Shown here: one piece after another, positions 1 through 11,326 of the stretch
Position numbering within the stretch: the stretch's first letter is position 1
Layout: the number at the start of each line of letters is the position of its first letter
From: Chamaelirium japonicum
Lineage: Eukaryota; Streptophyta; Magnoliopsida; Liliales; Melanthiaceae
Assembly (NCBI GenBank): GCA_947650365.1
Contig: OX393553.1
Location: 63,425,055-63,489,054 of the forward strand
Reading direction: 5' to 3'
Length of the DNA: 64,000 bases
Notes under the pieces: generated by a model
Seen by the model: only the letters and a program-made list of their open reading frames with translations
Told to the model about the DNA's origin: nothing
Databases searched by the model: none
Translations under genes and position numbers: made by a program

Positions 1-180
1 GGTGGGTCTCGCGATAGTCTCTGTGGGCCCACCAGTCAGGGGTGGTGGGTTTTGCGGTAGTCTCGTGGGCCCACCAGGCAGGGCTGGTGGATCCCGCGGT
101 AGTCTCTGTGGGCCTGCCAGGCAGGGCTGGTGGGTCCCGCGATAGTCTTTGTGGGCTTCTTGCCAAAATTTGCACCCATA
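1..180 (-). repeat. Element A 3' LTR, partial
   Basis: About four units of the 43-bp minisatellite also found in the other LTR of this element, ending in the conserved LTR head (TGCAAATTTTGGC on the minus strand). The remainder of this LTR lies left of the window. Confidence 0.88.
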
Positions 181-181
181 G

Positions 182-195
182 TTACCCCCTCCAAG
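182..195 (-). other. Polypurine tract of element A
   Basis: On the minus strand this reads CTTGGAGGGGGTAAC, directly in front of the LTR head. The same purine tract precedes the right LTR of element F at about 48290-48303. This is where second-strand synthesis is expected to be primed. Confidence 0.75.
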
Positions 196-289
196 TTAGC
201 TAGAGGTTATCCTGCCTGGCTTGGATTCTTGGTGCAAAAGAATAACCCCCTGTCAAGAGCATAGTTGTTTGGTTAAAATTGATCGATCG

Positions 290-1500
290 GTCAGGTTTGA
301 TCGGTCAAGTTCGACCGATCGGTTAAAATCAATCGGTGGAGCTTGAGGCGATCGGTTAAAAAGTAAAGTTCTTCGCCTGATCTAATGGAAATTGAACCGA
401 TTGGTTGATTTTATCCGATCGGTCAAAGTTGACCGATCGGTTAAATTCAACCGGTGGAGATCGAGGCGATCGAGCAAAATCATAAGTGTTTTGCCCGATC
501 CAGCAGAAATCGACCGGATCGGTTGAATCTATCCGATCGGTCAAAGTTGACCGGTCGGTTAAATTCAACCGATGGAGGATGAGGCGATCGGGCAAAAACA
601 CAAGTGTTTTGCCCGATCCAGCAGAAATCGACCTGATCGGTCAAAGATGACCGATCGGTTAAATTCAACCGGTGGAGGTTGAGGCGATCGGGCAAGAACC
701 CATGTGTTTTGCCCGATCCAGTAGAAAACGACTCAATCGGTTGAATCTATCCGATCGGTCAAAGTGGACCGATCGGTTAAATTCAACAGGTGGAGGTTGA
801 GGCGATCGGGCAAAAACCCAAGTGTTTTGCCCGATCTAGTAGAAAACGATCCGATTGGTTGAATCTATCCGATCGTTCAAAGTGGACCGATCGGTTAAAT
901 TCAACCGGTGGAGGTTGAGGCGATCGGGCAAAAACACAAGTGTTTTGCCCGATCCAGTAGAAAACGATTCAATCGGTTGAATTTATCCGATCGGTCAAAG
1001 TTGACCGATCGGTTAAATTCAACCGGTGGAGGATGAGGTGATTGGGCAAAAACCCAAGTGTTTTGCCCGATCCAGTAGAAAACGATCCGATCGGTTAAAA
1101 CCTATCCGATCGGTAAAAGATGACCGATCGGTTAAATTCAACCGGTGGAGGTTGAGGCGATCGGGCAAAAACCCAAGTTTTTTGCCCGATCCAGTAGAAA
1201 TCGACCCGATCGGTTGAATCTATCCGATCGGTCAAAGTGGACCGATCGGTTAAATTCAACCAGTGGAGGTTGAGGCGATCGTGCAAAGACATAAGTGTTT
1301 TGCCCGATCCAGTAGAAATCGACCCGATCGATTGAATCTATCCGATCAGTCAAAGTTTGAACGATAGGTTAAATTCAACCGGTGGAGGTTGAGGCGATCG
1401 GGCAAAAGAGCCTGTTTTCTGCCCGATCCTTTGGTAAATTACCCGATCGTTTGCCTGTCAAATGGGTAAAGTCTTTAAAGGCGATTGGCCAATTTTGTCC
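290..1500. repeat. 118-bp tandem array in the 3' untranslated part of element A
   Basis: About ten units. The landmark CCGGTGGAG (and close variants) recurs near 451, 569, 669, 787, 905, 1023, 1142, 1260 and 1379, mostly 118 or 119 bp apart with one shorter 100-bp unit. Each unit is packed with GATCGGTCAA and GACCGATCGG half-palindromes and one TTTTGCCCGATC block. Short open frames in it are products of the repetition, not genes. Tandem arrays in this position are known for Tat/Ogre elements. Confidence 0.93.
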
Positions 1501-1951
1501 GATCCGTCATATTTGACCGATCGGTTAATTTTTAACCAGCGGAGGTTGAGGAGATCTGGAGTTGTAGTTTCTCCAGCTTTGTTGTTTTGCTTGAGCCGGT
1601 GGTTCACATGGACCGGTGATTCTTCTGAACCGGCGGTTCGCTTGAACTGGTGGTTCACTTGGACCGGTGGCTCGCTTGGACCGGTGGTTCATCTGGTCTG
1701 ACGCTTCGTCTGGTTCTGACGCTTCGCCTGGAAGAGCGCTTCCTCCGGATTGATGCCATGTGTCCCATTCGAAAACATGACTTTTGTCCTGGTGACGCCA
1801 CGTGCCCTTTCGATTTTTGTGCCAGTTTCTCCGGGGTTTATATGCTCTTTCTAGATTTTATTTTGGCCTCACGCTTCCAAAAAAAATTTCAAAAGTCCAG
1901 AACTTTTTGCTCCCGAGTTTCCTGCTCTTCGTGTTCTCCCGATCAGTTGAA

Positions 1952-4709
1952 ATGGCCTCTTCTGGCAGCATAAAGTTCAAGAACGTCGTCCCATCGAAGA
2001 TGGGGAAGGAGAAGGTTCCGGTGTCGCCGAAGCCTGTCGGCAGAGGTAAGGTTAAAGGCACCCTCGGTGTGCTTGGTAAGAGGCACATGGGAGTAGGATT
2101 TGCCTCCGTGCCTTCTAGGCCTGAGCACATCCCGAAGGCCAGCTTCGTCTTGGCGCCTCTTATGCCATTGTCGGACGAGCCCGTCTTCGAGTATAATGTT
2201 GGTGGCAAGCTCACTGACGTAAACAGGGCTAAGTGGCAGAAGTTGCTCGCCTGCTTCACAGAAGGGAACCACCGACCAGCTCTTGCAGGAGTCCAATCTG
2301 CTTTCGGAATTGACAAGCGGACCGTCTTCACGGGGGTCACCAGCAAGGAGCAGGTGCTGGGGATGGTTGTCACCTTTGGCCAGCTAAACGGCGGGCTACG
2401 CCTCCCTCTGCTGCCTTTCGTTGCCCGGTTGCTGAACACTTCGGAACTTTGTCCGGGGCAGATATCGGGGAATGCATGGAGGATAATCTATGTATTCTGC
2501 CGGGTGGAGTCGGACTTCCAGGAGGAGCTCAGGGCGTGCTACTCCAGCATCCCTAAAGGCGAAGTGGCCTGGATAGAGTTAGGCTACTTCTTCTACCACT
2601 ATAAGTGGTTCTCGAGGAAGGACAACCCTTTCTTCAATCTGCACGGTGTCTCCGCGCTTCGCCCGATCACCAACATCGTACCTTCCGATAAGCTCTACAC
2701 CGACTGGCTGATCTCCGTTGCTGGGGCGTGGACTCCCCTTTATGTGCCTGAGACTCCCCGTTCTCAGGTACACAATGCGGTCGATAGATACGCTGCAGGA
2801 GGGGACTTGGCCTGGTCATCCGATCGAGTCGGGGCCCTCGACAACCTGTTCTTGGAGTTGACTTGTGGTACCAGATTGTGGAAGTAGTTTTCGAACTGCC
2901 CAGTCCGGCATGGCAACGCCAACCTCTTTCACAGGCTGTAGGCCTGGTATGAAGACAACGACGTCTTGTACTCCGATTACGAGGAAGATCTCGGATCGGG
3001 CAAGATAGTCAGAGTTGTCAGAGTCGAGAAGAAGGTATACGGGGTGAGGCGTCGCGCAGGCCCGACGGAGGAGAAGTTGGTGATGACCCGCAGGGGTCAA
3101 GTGAAGAAAAGAAGAGTCTTCAAGGAGGAGGAGAAGAAAGAAGAAGAGAAGAAGAAAGAAGAAGAAGAAGAAGAAGAAGAAGAAGAAGAAGAAGAAGAAA
3201 ATAAAGATGAAGAGGAGGAGGATGAAGACGACGATGACGATGGCCAAGGTGGTGGTGATGATGATGACGGTGATGATGATGGGGATGATGATGAGGAAGG
3301 GGGCGGAGGAGACGGTGGCGAAGATGGAGGAGATGGTGGTGAGGAAGAAGTTCCGCCCACCCCCATCGACGAGGCTAAGGCCCGTCGAATGGAGGACGTC
3401 ATGGATACGGTGGGCGACGGCAAGAGAGTGTCGCCCACCTATCACTTTGAAGAACTGAAGCGCCCAACGCGCCTTAGAATAAGGTATTCGGGGAGCGATG
3501 GGGTTGCAAGCAACCCCACGTCCCTTACCCAAGTGCCTCCGAGCGTCCTTCGCCTGGAGGGTGCCTCGACGAGCGGTGGGTTGGAGGTTGAGCAACATTC
3601 GCCTGCTCTCTGTCCTTCAGCTGCCCAGATGGCGGAGGAGACGGCTGCCCTCATGGCCACCCTCCAACAGGCCGGCGAACGTCATGAGGAAGGGGAGATC
3701 ACTCCTCCGTGCGACATTCCTTCCCCCTTGCAAAGGGAGGGAGGGAGTCGCGTGGAGGCTGGGACACCCCAACCTCCACCTGAGGCATCTCCCATGAAGG
3801 AAAGGTCGACCCCCGGGGGTAAAAGTTCTGATCGGGGGAAGGGCAAGGCCGAAGCGTCTAGAGTCGATGCCACAGGTATGTTTCTGCCAACTTCTTTTCT
3901 CTTCATTGCTTTTGTCATTCAAGATTCTAACTGTCGAACCTTTGTAGATGTTCCTGTCGGCTCCGTTCAGATGCTTAAAAATTTGGGTGAGGTTAACATC
4001 AACCACCCAACGGGTGTGATCCGGAAGCTCTGCAATCTTCCCGACGCTACCCTGGATGAGGCCAACAACAGGCTCGAAGTTATGATAAGTGCATCAGCAT
4101 GACTTGGTTTTTGAGTTGTATCTTCTGAGATATTTTTGACTTTCTCTTGGTTGTTGGCAAAACTCAGCAGTCTTGAAACTCGCTAGCAGGCTCTTCAGGA
4201 GGGCCGGTGAGCGGGGGGCTTCGACTAAAGTCTCTCGCTTGACTGCCGAATTGGAGGCCGCGAACGAGGAGAAGGAGAAGCTGAAGGAAGCTTTGTTCGC
4301 AAGGAAGGAAGCTCTATCTGCCCGAAAGGAAGCTCTCCGCAAAGAGAAGATTGAGAGCAAGAGATGGCTCGACAGCTACACGGCTCGGGGTCATGAGCTT
4401 CACGAATTGAAGAACAGATTCTTCAAAGTGGAGACCTTGGCCTTCGACCGTGCGGCTGAAATAAAGGAGCTGAAGGCCCAACTTGCTGCGAAGGATGCAT
4501 TTTCTGCTGCCAAGGAGAAGACCCTTAGGAAGGAGCTCGAGTAGATATACCTCGAGTACGAGAGCTTCAGATCGACGACGGAGAAGGCGGTGGAGGCTTT
4601 CAGGGCTCATACCAGCAGCGTCCTGTCCTCCAAAGCGTCTGCGGCGAGCAAGGCTCGGGGCGGATCTGAAGGAGACAAGTCGCCCGCTCCAAGTGTGGCC
4701 AAGCCCTAA
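1952..4709 (+). CDS. Antisense accessory gene of element A (plant mobile-type domain, acidic tract, coiled coil)
   Basis: A plus-strand gene lying antisense between the pol 3' end and the polypurine tract. The first block (1952-2887) has the look of the plant 'putative gypsy type transposon' domain: a LPLLPFVARLL stretch, an NAWR motif and an aromatic YFFYHYKWFSRK block. A second block (2966-4102) starts with basic residues, then a long Glu/Asp run near 3120-3340, then Pro/Ser-rich sequence. A third block (4173-4544) is a Lys/Glu/Ala-rich coiled coil. A TATA-like TTTATATG lies near 1837 and AATAAA lies at 4794-4799. GT-AG-like boundaries between blocks suggest splicing, as reported for some antisense ORFs of this lineage. 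Its function is unknown. I chose the ATG at 1952 because the upstream in-frame Met would overlap the TATA-like region. Confidence 0.6.
3120..3340 (+). repeat. GAA/GAG/GAT low-complexity tract
   Basis: An imperfect trinucleotide run coding a Glu then Asp/Gly-rich acidic segment inside the antisense accessory gene. The opposite strand shows serine and phenylalanine runs that are only its shadow. Confidence 0.9.
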
Positions 4710-4879
4710 TGTCATCCATCTCCTTTCTTTTGCTTTTGTATCTGTAAACTTTGCACATGTAACACAACTCACTTGTACTTGGAAATTTTGAGAAATAAAG
4801 ACTTGTTTTTTTGATATCGAAATCGAATGTCTCTTGTGCTGAATTCTTTGATTGTTTTTGTTTTGAATGGAATGTTAGA

Positions 4880-5215
4880 ATGTACTTAACATTTGCCTGC
4901 AAGGGGTTGAGTCGCAACTCGATCACCCAAACATGTCAAGTAACTTAGTAATTGAAGATCGAGTTGTATCATAATTTGAAATCGCTTAACATCTGCCTGT
5001 GAGGGGTCGAGTCGCAACTCGAGTACCCAAACTTGTTAAACGGTTATTTAACATCTGCCTGTAAGGGGTTGTGTCGCAACACGAGCTCCCAAACTTGTTA
5101 AATTGACCTGGTAACTTGAAGGTTGTTTTGTTTCACAACCCGAAATCGTTTAACATTTGCCTGTAAGGGTTTGAGTCGCAACTCAAGCTCCCAAACTTGT
5201 TAAACGATCTAGAAA
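4880..5215. repeat. Four short repeats with stem-loops between the convergent ends of pol and the antisense gene
   Basis: Units beginning TTAACATYTGCCTGTAAGGG lie near 4887, 4986, 5048 and 5150. Each carries a small perfect stem (CGAGT-cgca-ACTCG or a close variant) followed by CCCAAACTTGTTAAA. They sit just past the AATAAA of the plus-strand gene and just past the integrase end of the minus-strand gene, where both transcripts should end. Confidence 0.75.
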
Positions 5216-5304
5216 TTTGAAGGTAGATAACTCGAGGCTGCTTGAGAACTTGAGTAAACGAGATGGACATTTGAAAGCAATCTTTATTCAGCATGGAATT
5301 TTCA

Positions 5305-8300
5305 TCAAGGATAGAACATTTTGAGATGTTTAGCATTCCAAGCTCGTGGTAGTCTATCTCCTTCTGGTGAAATCAGATGATAAGATCCTTTGCCTCCTAT
5401 TGATTTGATGATATAGGGTCCTTCCCAATTGGGAGCTAGTTTTTTGCTGCTGTGCACTTTTGTATTGTAGAAGACTGCTTTGAGGACCAGGCTGCCAATT
5501 GGGAACTGTCTCTTGCTGACCTTCTGATCGTAGGCTTGTTTGATCCTCTGTTGATATTTGGTAACTCGAATGATTGCTCGATCTCGTAACTCTTCAGAGA
5601 GATCAAGTTTATTGACTCGAAGCTCATCGTTAACCCCCTCTTCGATTGCTCTAGTCTTCAAAGTGTTTGATATGGTTTCTGTTGGGAGAACTGCTTCTGA
5701 CCCATAGGTTAGGCGAAAGGGTGAGAACCCAGTTAATCTTCTCGGAGTAATTCGATGGCCCCATAAGACTTCCGGTAGGACCTGCTCCTATAACCCTTTC
5801 TTGTCATCGAGCTTCTTCTTGAGTAGACCAAGGATAGCTCTGTTAGAGGCTTTGGCTTGACCATTGCATTGAGGGTACCTTGGTATTGAGTAGAAAAGTT
5901 TAATTCCATTGTTTAGGCAGAACCCCTGAAATTTGTCGGAATCGAATTGAGCTCTATTGTCAGTAATCAGGACTTGTGGTGTGCCAAATCTTGAGAAGAT
6001 GTTATGTCTGATGAACTTGATGACTTCATCGTCGGTCTCTCGGAAGAGAGGCACCGCTTCAACCCACTTGGTAAAGTAATCTGTGGCCAGCCGCAGATAC
6101 TTCATCTTGCTTGGTGTTGGTGGGAAAGGACCCAAAAAGTCCAACCTCCATTGATGGAAGGGTCATGGACTTGTTAGTTGATGGAGCTCGTCTGCTGGGA
6201 GATGGATAGCTCGAGCGTGTCGCTGGCAAGGCTCACATCTTTGAACCACTTGGTGAGCATCTTTTGCCATTGTCGGCCAGTAGTAACCTTGAAGCTTTGT
6301 CTTGACTTCGAGAGATCTTCCTCCCAAATGATTTTCATAGGCTCCGGAATGGGTATCGATTAAGATTGTCATTGCTTGTAAAGGGCCAACGCATTTGAGC
6401 AACATCCCTTTGTGCGATTTGAAATATAGATCTTCTCCTTGGAAGCTATAGCATGGAATCTTCCTTTGAAGTCTTCTGCCTTGTTTGAAGAAGTCGAAGA
6501 TTGGTCATCTCCAATCTTCGGGTTCAAGTGTTGTGACATGATCGGAGGTTGGCTGTTCTCCACCCTCAGATCTTTCTGTAGTGGCGATGACCTGCTGCTC
6601 GAGGGTAATCTTAGGCGATTCTTGATAGTCGATTTGTATTCTCCTTTCCCCGAGTGAATCTCCAAGAACTGAGGCAGCATTATCCAGGGCATCTGCCTCT
6701 CGATTTTCTGCTCTCGGGACTTGAATGAATTCAGTGCTAGCAAAACGTTGTTGATGATGTTGCACCAGAACTAAGTAACGCTGCATCCTCTCTTCTCACG
6801 CCGTGTACTCCCCGTTGATCTGCCTTATTATTAGCTGGGAGTCGCTGTAGACGACGAGTCGATCTATCCCCAGGGATTTAGCCATTTCAAGCCCGAAGAT
6901 GAGTGCCTCGTATTCGGCTTCATTGTTGGTAGCGTTGAATCCAAGGAGAATGGCCTTTTGTAAATGATCAAGTTTGGGGGATACCAAGACTATCCCAATT
7001 CCTGAACCGATCGCGCTTGAAGCTCCATTAGTATAGAGTTTCCATCGGGCTGGCGAGGTAGCAGGAGCCTCAAGGCTTGGATTGGTCTTTAGAATCAGAT
7101 TGAATGGAGGTTCATCTCCGTCTTCGAGGCGCATATCGACGTCTTCATCCCAAGTTATGGGGTCTTCCACGGGGAAGTCAGCTAGGAAGTCAGCGACTGC
7201 CTGCCCTTTGAGTGAAGTGCGAGGTTCAAATTGAATCCCGAGAGCACTCATTTTGATCACCCATTTGGTTATCCGACCTGCTCGACCTGCCTTGTCGAGG
7301 ATGTCTTTGAGTGGGTGCTCTGAGATCACTGTGATCGGATGGGAGATAAAATAGGGTTGAAGACGTCGTGATGCGGTGAGTAAGGCTAGTATGACCTTTT
7401 CAATCTTTGAGTAGCGAGTCTCTGCCGGGAGAAGTGTATGACTGATGTAGTAGACCGAATGTTCGACGCCTTCTCTTCTGCTGACCAGGACTGCACTGAT
7501 TGCTTGATCGGTGACGGCAAGATAGAGCCAAAGATCCTCTTTTGGGAGCGGGGCTGTTAGAATGGGAGCACATATGAGATAACTTTTGACGTCTTGAAAA
7601 GCTTGTTCGTAAGTTGGACTCCATCCAGAGGTATCCGCCTTTCGTAATTTGTCGAAGAGCGGTTTGCACTTGTCGGAAGATTTCGAGATGAATCGATTGA
7701 GGGCAACTAATCTTCCAGTGAGACGTTGCACTTCTTTCCGATTGGTAGGCGATGGCATATCGAGGATAGCTTGAATTTGGTCAGGGTTGGCTTCGATACC
7801 TCTCCTGGTCACAAGGTGACCCAGGAATTTACCCGATTGAACACCGAAAGCACATTTAGCTGGATTGAGCTTCATGCGGTATTTTTCGGAGGATTTGAAA
7901 TATTTCCGCTAGATCAGAGAGGTGGCTTTCACGATTTGAGCTTTTGGTGAGGAGATCGTCGACATAAACTTCGACGTTGCATCCGATTTGACCTTCGAAC
8001 ATCTTTATGACTAGCCTTTGATAGGTTGATCCAGTATTCTTAAGGCCAAAGGGTATGACGTTATATCAGTAGAGACCCCTGTCCGTCACGAAACATGTCT
8101 TCTCTTGATCATCCCGATGTAGTAGGATTTGATTATACCCAGAGTATCCGTCCATGAAAGATAGGAGCTCGTGGCCAGCTGTGGCATCAATGAGTCTATC
8201 TATCCTTGGCATGGGGAATGGGTCTTTGGGACAAGCCTTGTTGAGGTTGGTGAAGTCGATACATACTCTGACTTTCCCATTCTTCTTTGGGACAGCGACT

Positions 8301-9539
8301 ATATTGGAGATCCAAGTAGGGTACTATACTTCACGAATGAAGCCTGCTGTGAGTAGCTTACTGATCTCCTCTTGGACTGCAACTTGTCGTTCTGGTCGGA
8401 TTGTGCGTGGTTTTTTGCTTGTCGGGCTTCGCTCCTTCTTTGATTACGAGTCTGTGACACGCGTCATCTGGGTTGATCCCAGGCATATCTTCGAAACACC
8501 AAGCGAAGACGTCAATGTTGGATTGAAGGAAGGATACCATGTCTCGTGCTTCTGCGTCGCTGAGACTGGTACCGATGAAGGTTTCTCGAGGGAGATCTCC
8601 ACTGCCGATGTTGATTGGAGTGATTTTTTCGATTGAAGGTGAAGCCTCCCACTCGATCGGCGGGGGTTCGGATAGTGGGATCTCTTTTGGTTGCTATCTT
8701 GAAGAAGAACCAGCTTCATCTCTTGGTCTCTTTGGGGGAGCGAGATTTATTTTGGGATCCGTTTTGGCAGCGGCTGCTTCACAGGATCGCCCAGTTTGTT
8801 GATCTCCTCGAATACAGACAATACCCTCTCCTGTTGCAAATTTGAGGAGTTGATGGTAGGAGAAGATGGCATTGATCTGATGGAGGAATGGTCGACCAAG
8901 GATGATGTTGTAGTTGGATGTCCCTTCGACGATGGCGAACCTTACCGAGACTCGAGTCTCTCAGCTGAGGTCGAGGGTGAATCTTGATTCCCCTATTGTT
9001 ATGCTCTGCTCCCTGTTGAAGCTCGTGATCACCGTTGGGACGACTTCAAGACTTGAATATTTATGTCCCAAGCGCTTGAAGCAGTTTGAGAACATGATAT
9101 CGATAGAGCTTCCGGTGTCGATGAGGATGCGGTTGACAGTGCTTCCGTCGATGATGAGCTTCAGGACCAGGAGATCTCGATGTGGAGTATGAACTCCTTG
9201 AAGATCAGAGTCATTGAAGATGATAGATGGCCAAGTTAGGCCTTTGACAGGTTTCTCGATCCAGGTGTCTTCTTTGTTCGTTGCAGAGCGAATGTTGAAG
9301 ATGCGTTGCACTTGCCGGTCGACTTCTTTCCCTGTCAATGTTTGATTGTGCAACGATCCGTGAATGCCAAAGATGTTGTCACGCACAGTGATAGGTGATT
9401 GATCGGTAGAGATTTGATGGATCCAGCAAGCTCTTTCTCCTTTGCGGAAGATCAGCATTGATCTTGTCCGCATTTGACAAACTCTTGGAGATGGCCTTCG
9501 CGTAGCAAATCCTCGAGATGATATCTCAGTCGATAGCAT
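5305..9539 (-). pseudogene. Element A pol fossil: protease, RT, RNase H, second RNase H, integrase
   Basis: In minus-strand order: aspartic protease with DTGSS (8961-9539); an RT region (about 7880-8800) whose downstream part contains the LNPAKCAFGV and FLGHLV motifs; an RT-linked RNase H (about 7200-7600); a second RNase H-like domain with an NNEAEYEAL motif (about 6790-7060); then integrase with an HHCC-type finger (CEPCQRH, about 6163-6405), a catalytic core (5788-6144) and a C-terminal domain (5305-5661). The double RNase H supports the Tat lineage. The frame is broken at several places and the copy is not functional as it stands. Confidence 0.88.
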
Positions 9540-9613
9540 CAGTCGGTAGGATGACCATGGCTACGGTGGAAATTACAGTAGACTGTTTTATCTGCTGTGA
9601 CCTTGGTATCAGG

Positions 9614-10894
9614 CTACAAAGGATTAGGCCTTCGGAGGAACTCTTCATGTTGAATTCGATCGAGGATCTGCTCGATCGGTAGAGTCCAATCCATGAATGT
9701 AGTCTTCTTCGGAGGGGATCTACGCCCGTCGTTCCTTGACCGCTTGGATGCAGGGGGAATCACCGCCTCTGCATTGTGAGCTTTGGCAGTGTACTTTGGG
9801 GCTTCTCTTTCGGCAGGTCGTCGCTTTGTTTCTTGTCCCTTTTGGGCGACTTGATCATCTTCGACTTCGATTTTCCTCTGGATTCGATCAAACATCGAAC
9901 CCAGGGAAGGGGGAGGATTGCGGATGAAATCATTATAGATGTGCAGATCGAAACGGAGGGTATTCTGGAAGGCTAACATGATAGCCTCGTCATCCAGATG
10001 TCGTCCTGAGAGAGCGGCGTGCTCGTTACGGAATCTTCGTGTGAAGCTGCGAAGGCTCTCGTCAGCACCCATCCTCAGCCTGTAGAGGGAGTCTAGCTTC
10101 TTCTCCGGCTTCAAGTTGAGCTGATAATGTTGCACGAAATGGTTAGCCAAAACTCCGAATTGGGTGATGGATCCAGCCCGAAGGTTATGGTACCAATCGA
10201 GGGATGGCTCATCTAGGCTCCCGGTAAAGGTGCGGCAGAGCACGTTGTTCTCTTCTTCGTGTGGAGTTAAAGCTTGCTTGAAGGCCAGTATGTAGAGAGT
10301 CGGATCTCCTTTGAGGCAATTGAATTTGGGGAGAGTTGGAGTTCTCCACCCCTTTGGAAATGTCGATTGAAACAAACTCCGGTGAAGAGGTCCAGCAGAA
10401 GAATATCCCTCTCTACGACCATGCCCTCGACCTGGATGCAGATCGAGAGACAAGATCGCGAGGTCTTGTCTGGGCCTTTGAGTAGTGGCCGAATGGAGCC
10501 GGTGACGGAGATCCATTCCTGCTTCATGTTGGAGTGGGAGAGATGGAGAAGCTCTGCCCTTTGAGGGTGCCCCTTTCATCTGGTGCCTCTCTTGCAAGTT
10601 GGGCTTCGATGGTGTCCGTCTGACACAGTTGCGACCCGAAGAGGATTGAGAGGACTCATCATCGATACAATCCCAAACACTCTGCTTCCATGGAGCAGCA
10701 GAGGGGGTTGGGTCGCGACGAATCCTCTCAAGGGCAGTGGTGCCCATTGACCTTCGTGGTTCGGAGTGAATCGATTGCCGTGGTGAATCAACTCTTTCAC
10801 CGAATGAAGGGATTGGGAGAGCAATTCCGGCCTCGGAGGCTGCCTTCTTGAGGGCGTCCCTTTCAGCTATGAGGGTGACGTTTTGCTTAGCCAA
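9614..10894 (-). pseudogene. Element A gag
   Basis: A single 426-codon open frame with the plant retrotransposon gag core (the FPKGWRTPTLPKF lead, a LDWYHNL motif, then a RRFRNEH helix region). The core is flanked by Ser/Pro/Arg-rich N-terminal sequence and a basic C-terminal tail. It belongs to a fossil element. Confidence 0.88.
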
Positions 10895-11306
10895 TTGTAG
10901 CAGCTGAAAGTCGACCGCCGAAATTTGGTAGGTAGATGGCGGATCTTCAGCAGGAGCAGGGGCAGTCTGCCCTATCGACTGTCGAGGGGGTGGGGCAATC
11001 GATCGATCGACCGATCTCCCGCTTCTTAAACGAACCCATATTTCGGGGACAGCGAGGGGCTACCCGAAGTTGAGCCGTTGACTCATCGAACAAGTCTCTG
11101 GTCGAGGTTGATATGTATTACTTCCCTCTGGATGATCTTGATGCTTCGTCTTCGCCATTTAGAGAGAGCGAAGGATGCAACAAGATTGTCGATATCCTAA
11201 AGGTTGTCTGCTCAACCGAAGGGGCTGGAAAGTTTGACTATCTAGATTGGTTGTCTGCTCAACCGATCTGATGTTTGTTGCAGGGCGAACTTGGCTTCTC
11301 GTTCGA

Positions 11307-11325
11307 TCCCACAGACGACGCCAAA
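11307..11325 (-). other. Primer-binding site of element A
   Basis: On the minus strand TTTGGCGTCGTCTGTGGGA starts one base after the 5' LTR end. Its form matches tRNA 3'-end complements (TGGCG...) used by plant gypsy elements. I did not assign the exact tRNA. Confidence 0.7.
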
Positions 11326-11326
11326 C

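Noticed and set aside
356-1353. Minus-strand frames with LNLTDRS / FARSP repeats
   Set aside because: They are translations of the 118-bp non-coding array of element A.
2816-3598. 260-codon minus-strand frame with a long phenylalanine/leucine run
   Set aside because: Shadow of the GAA/GAG tract of the antisense accessory gene; no independent evidence.
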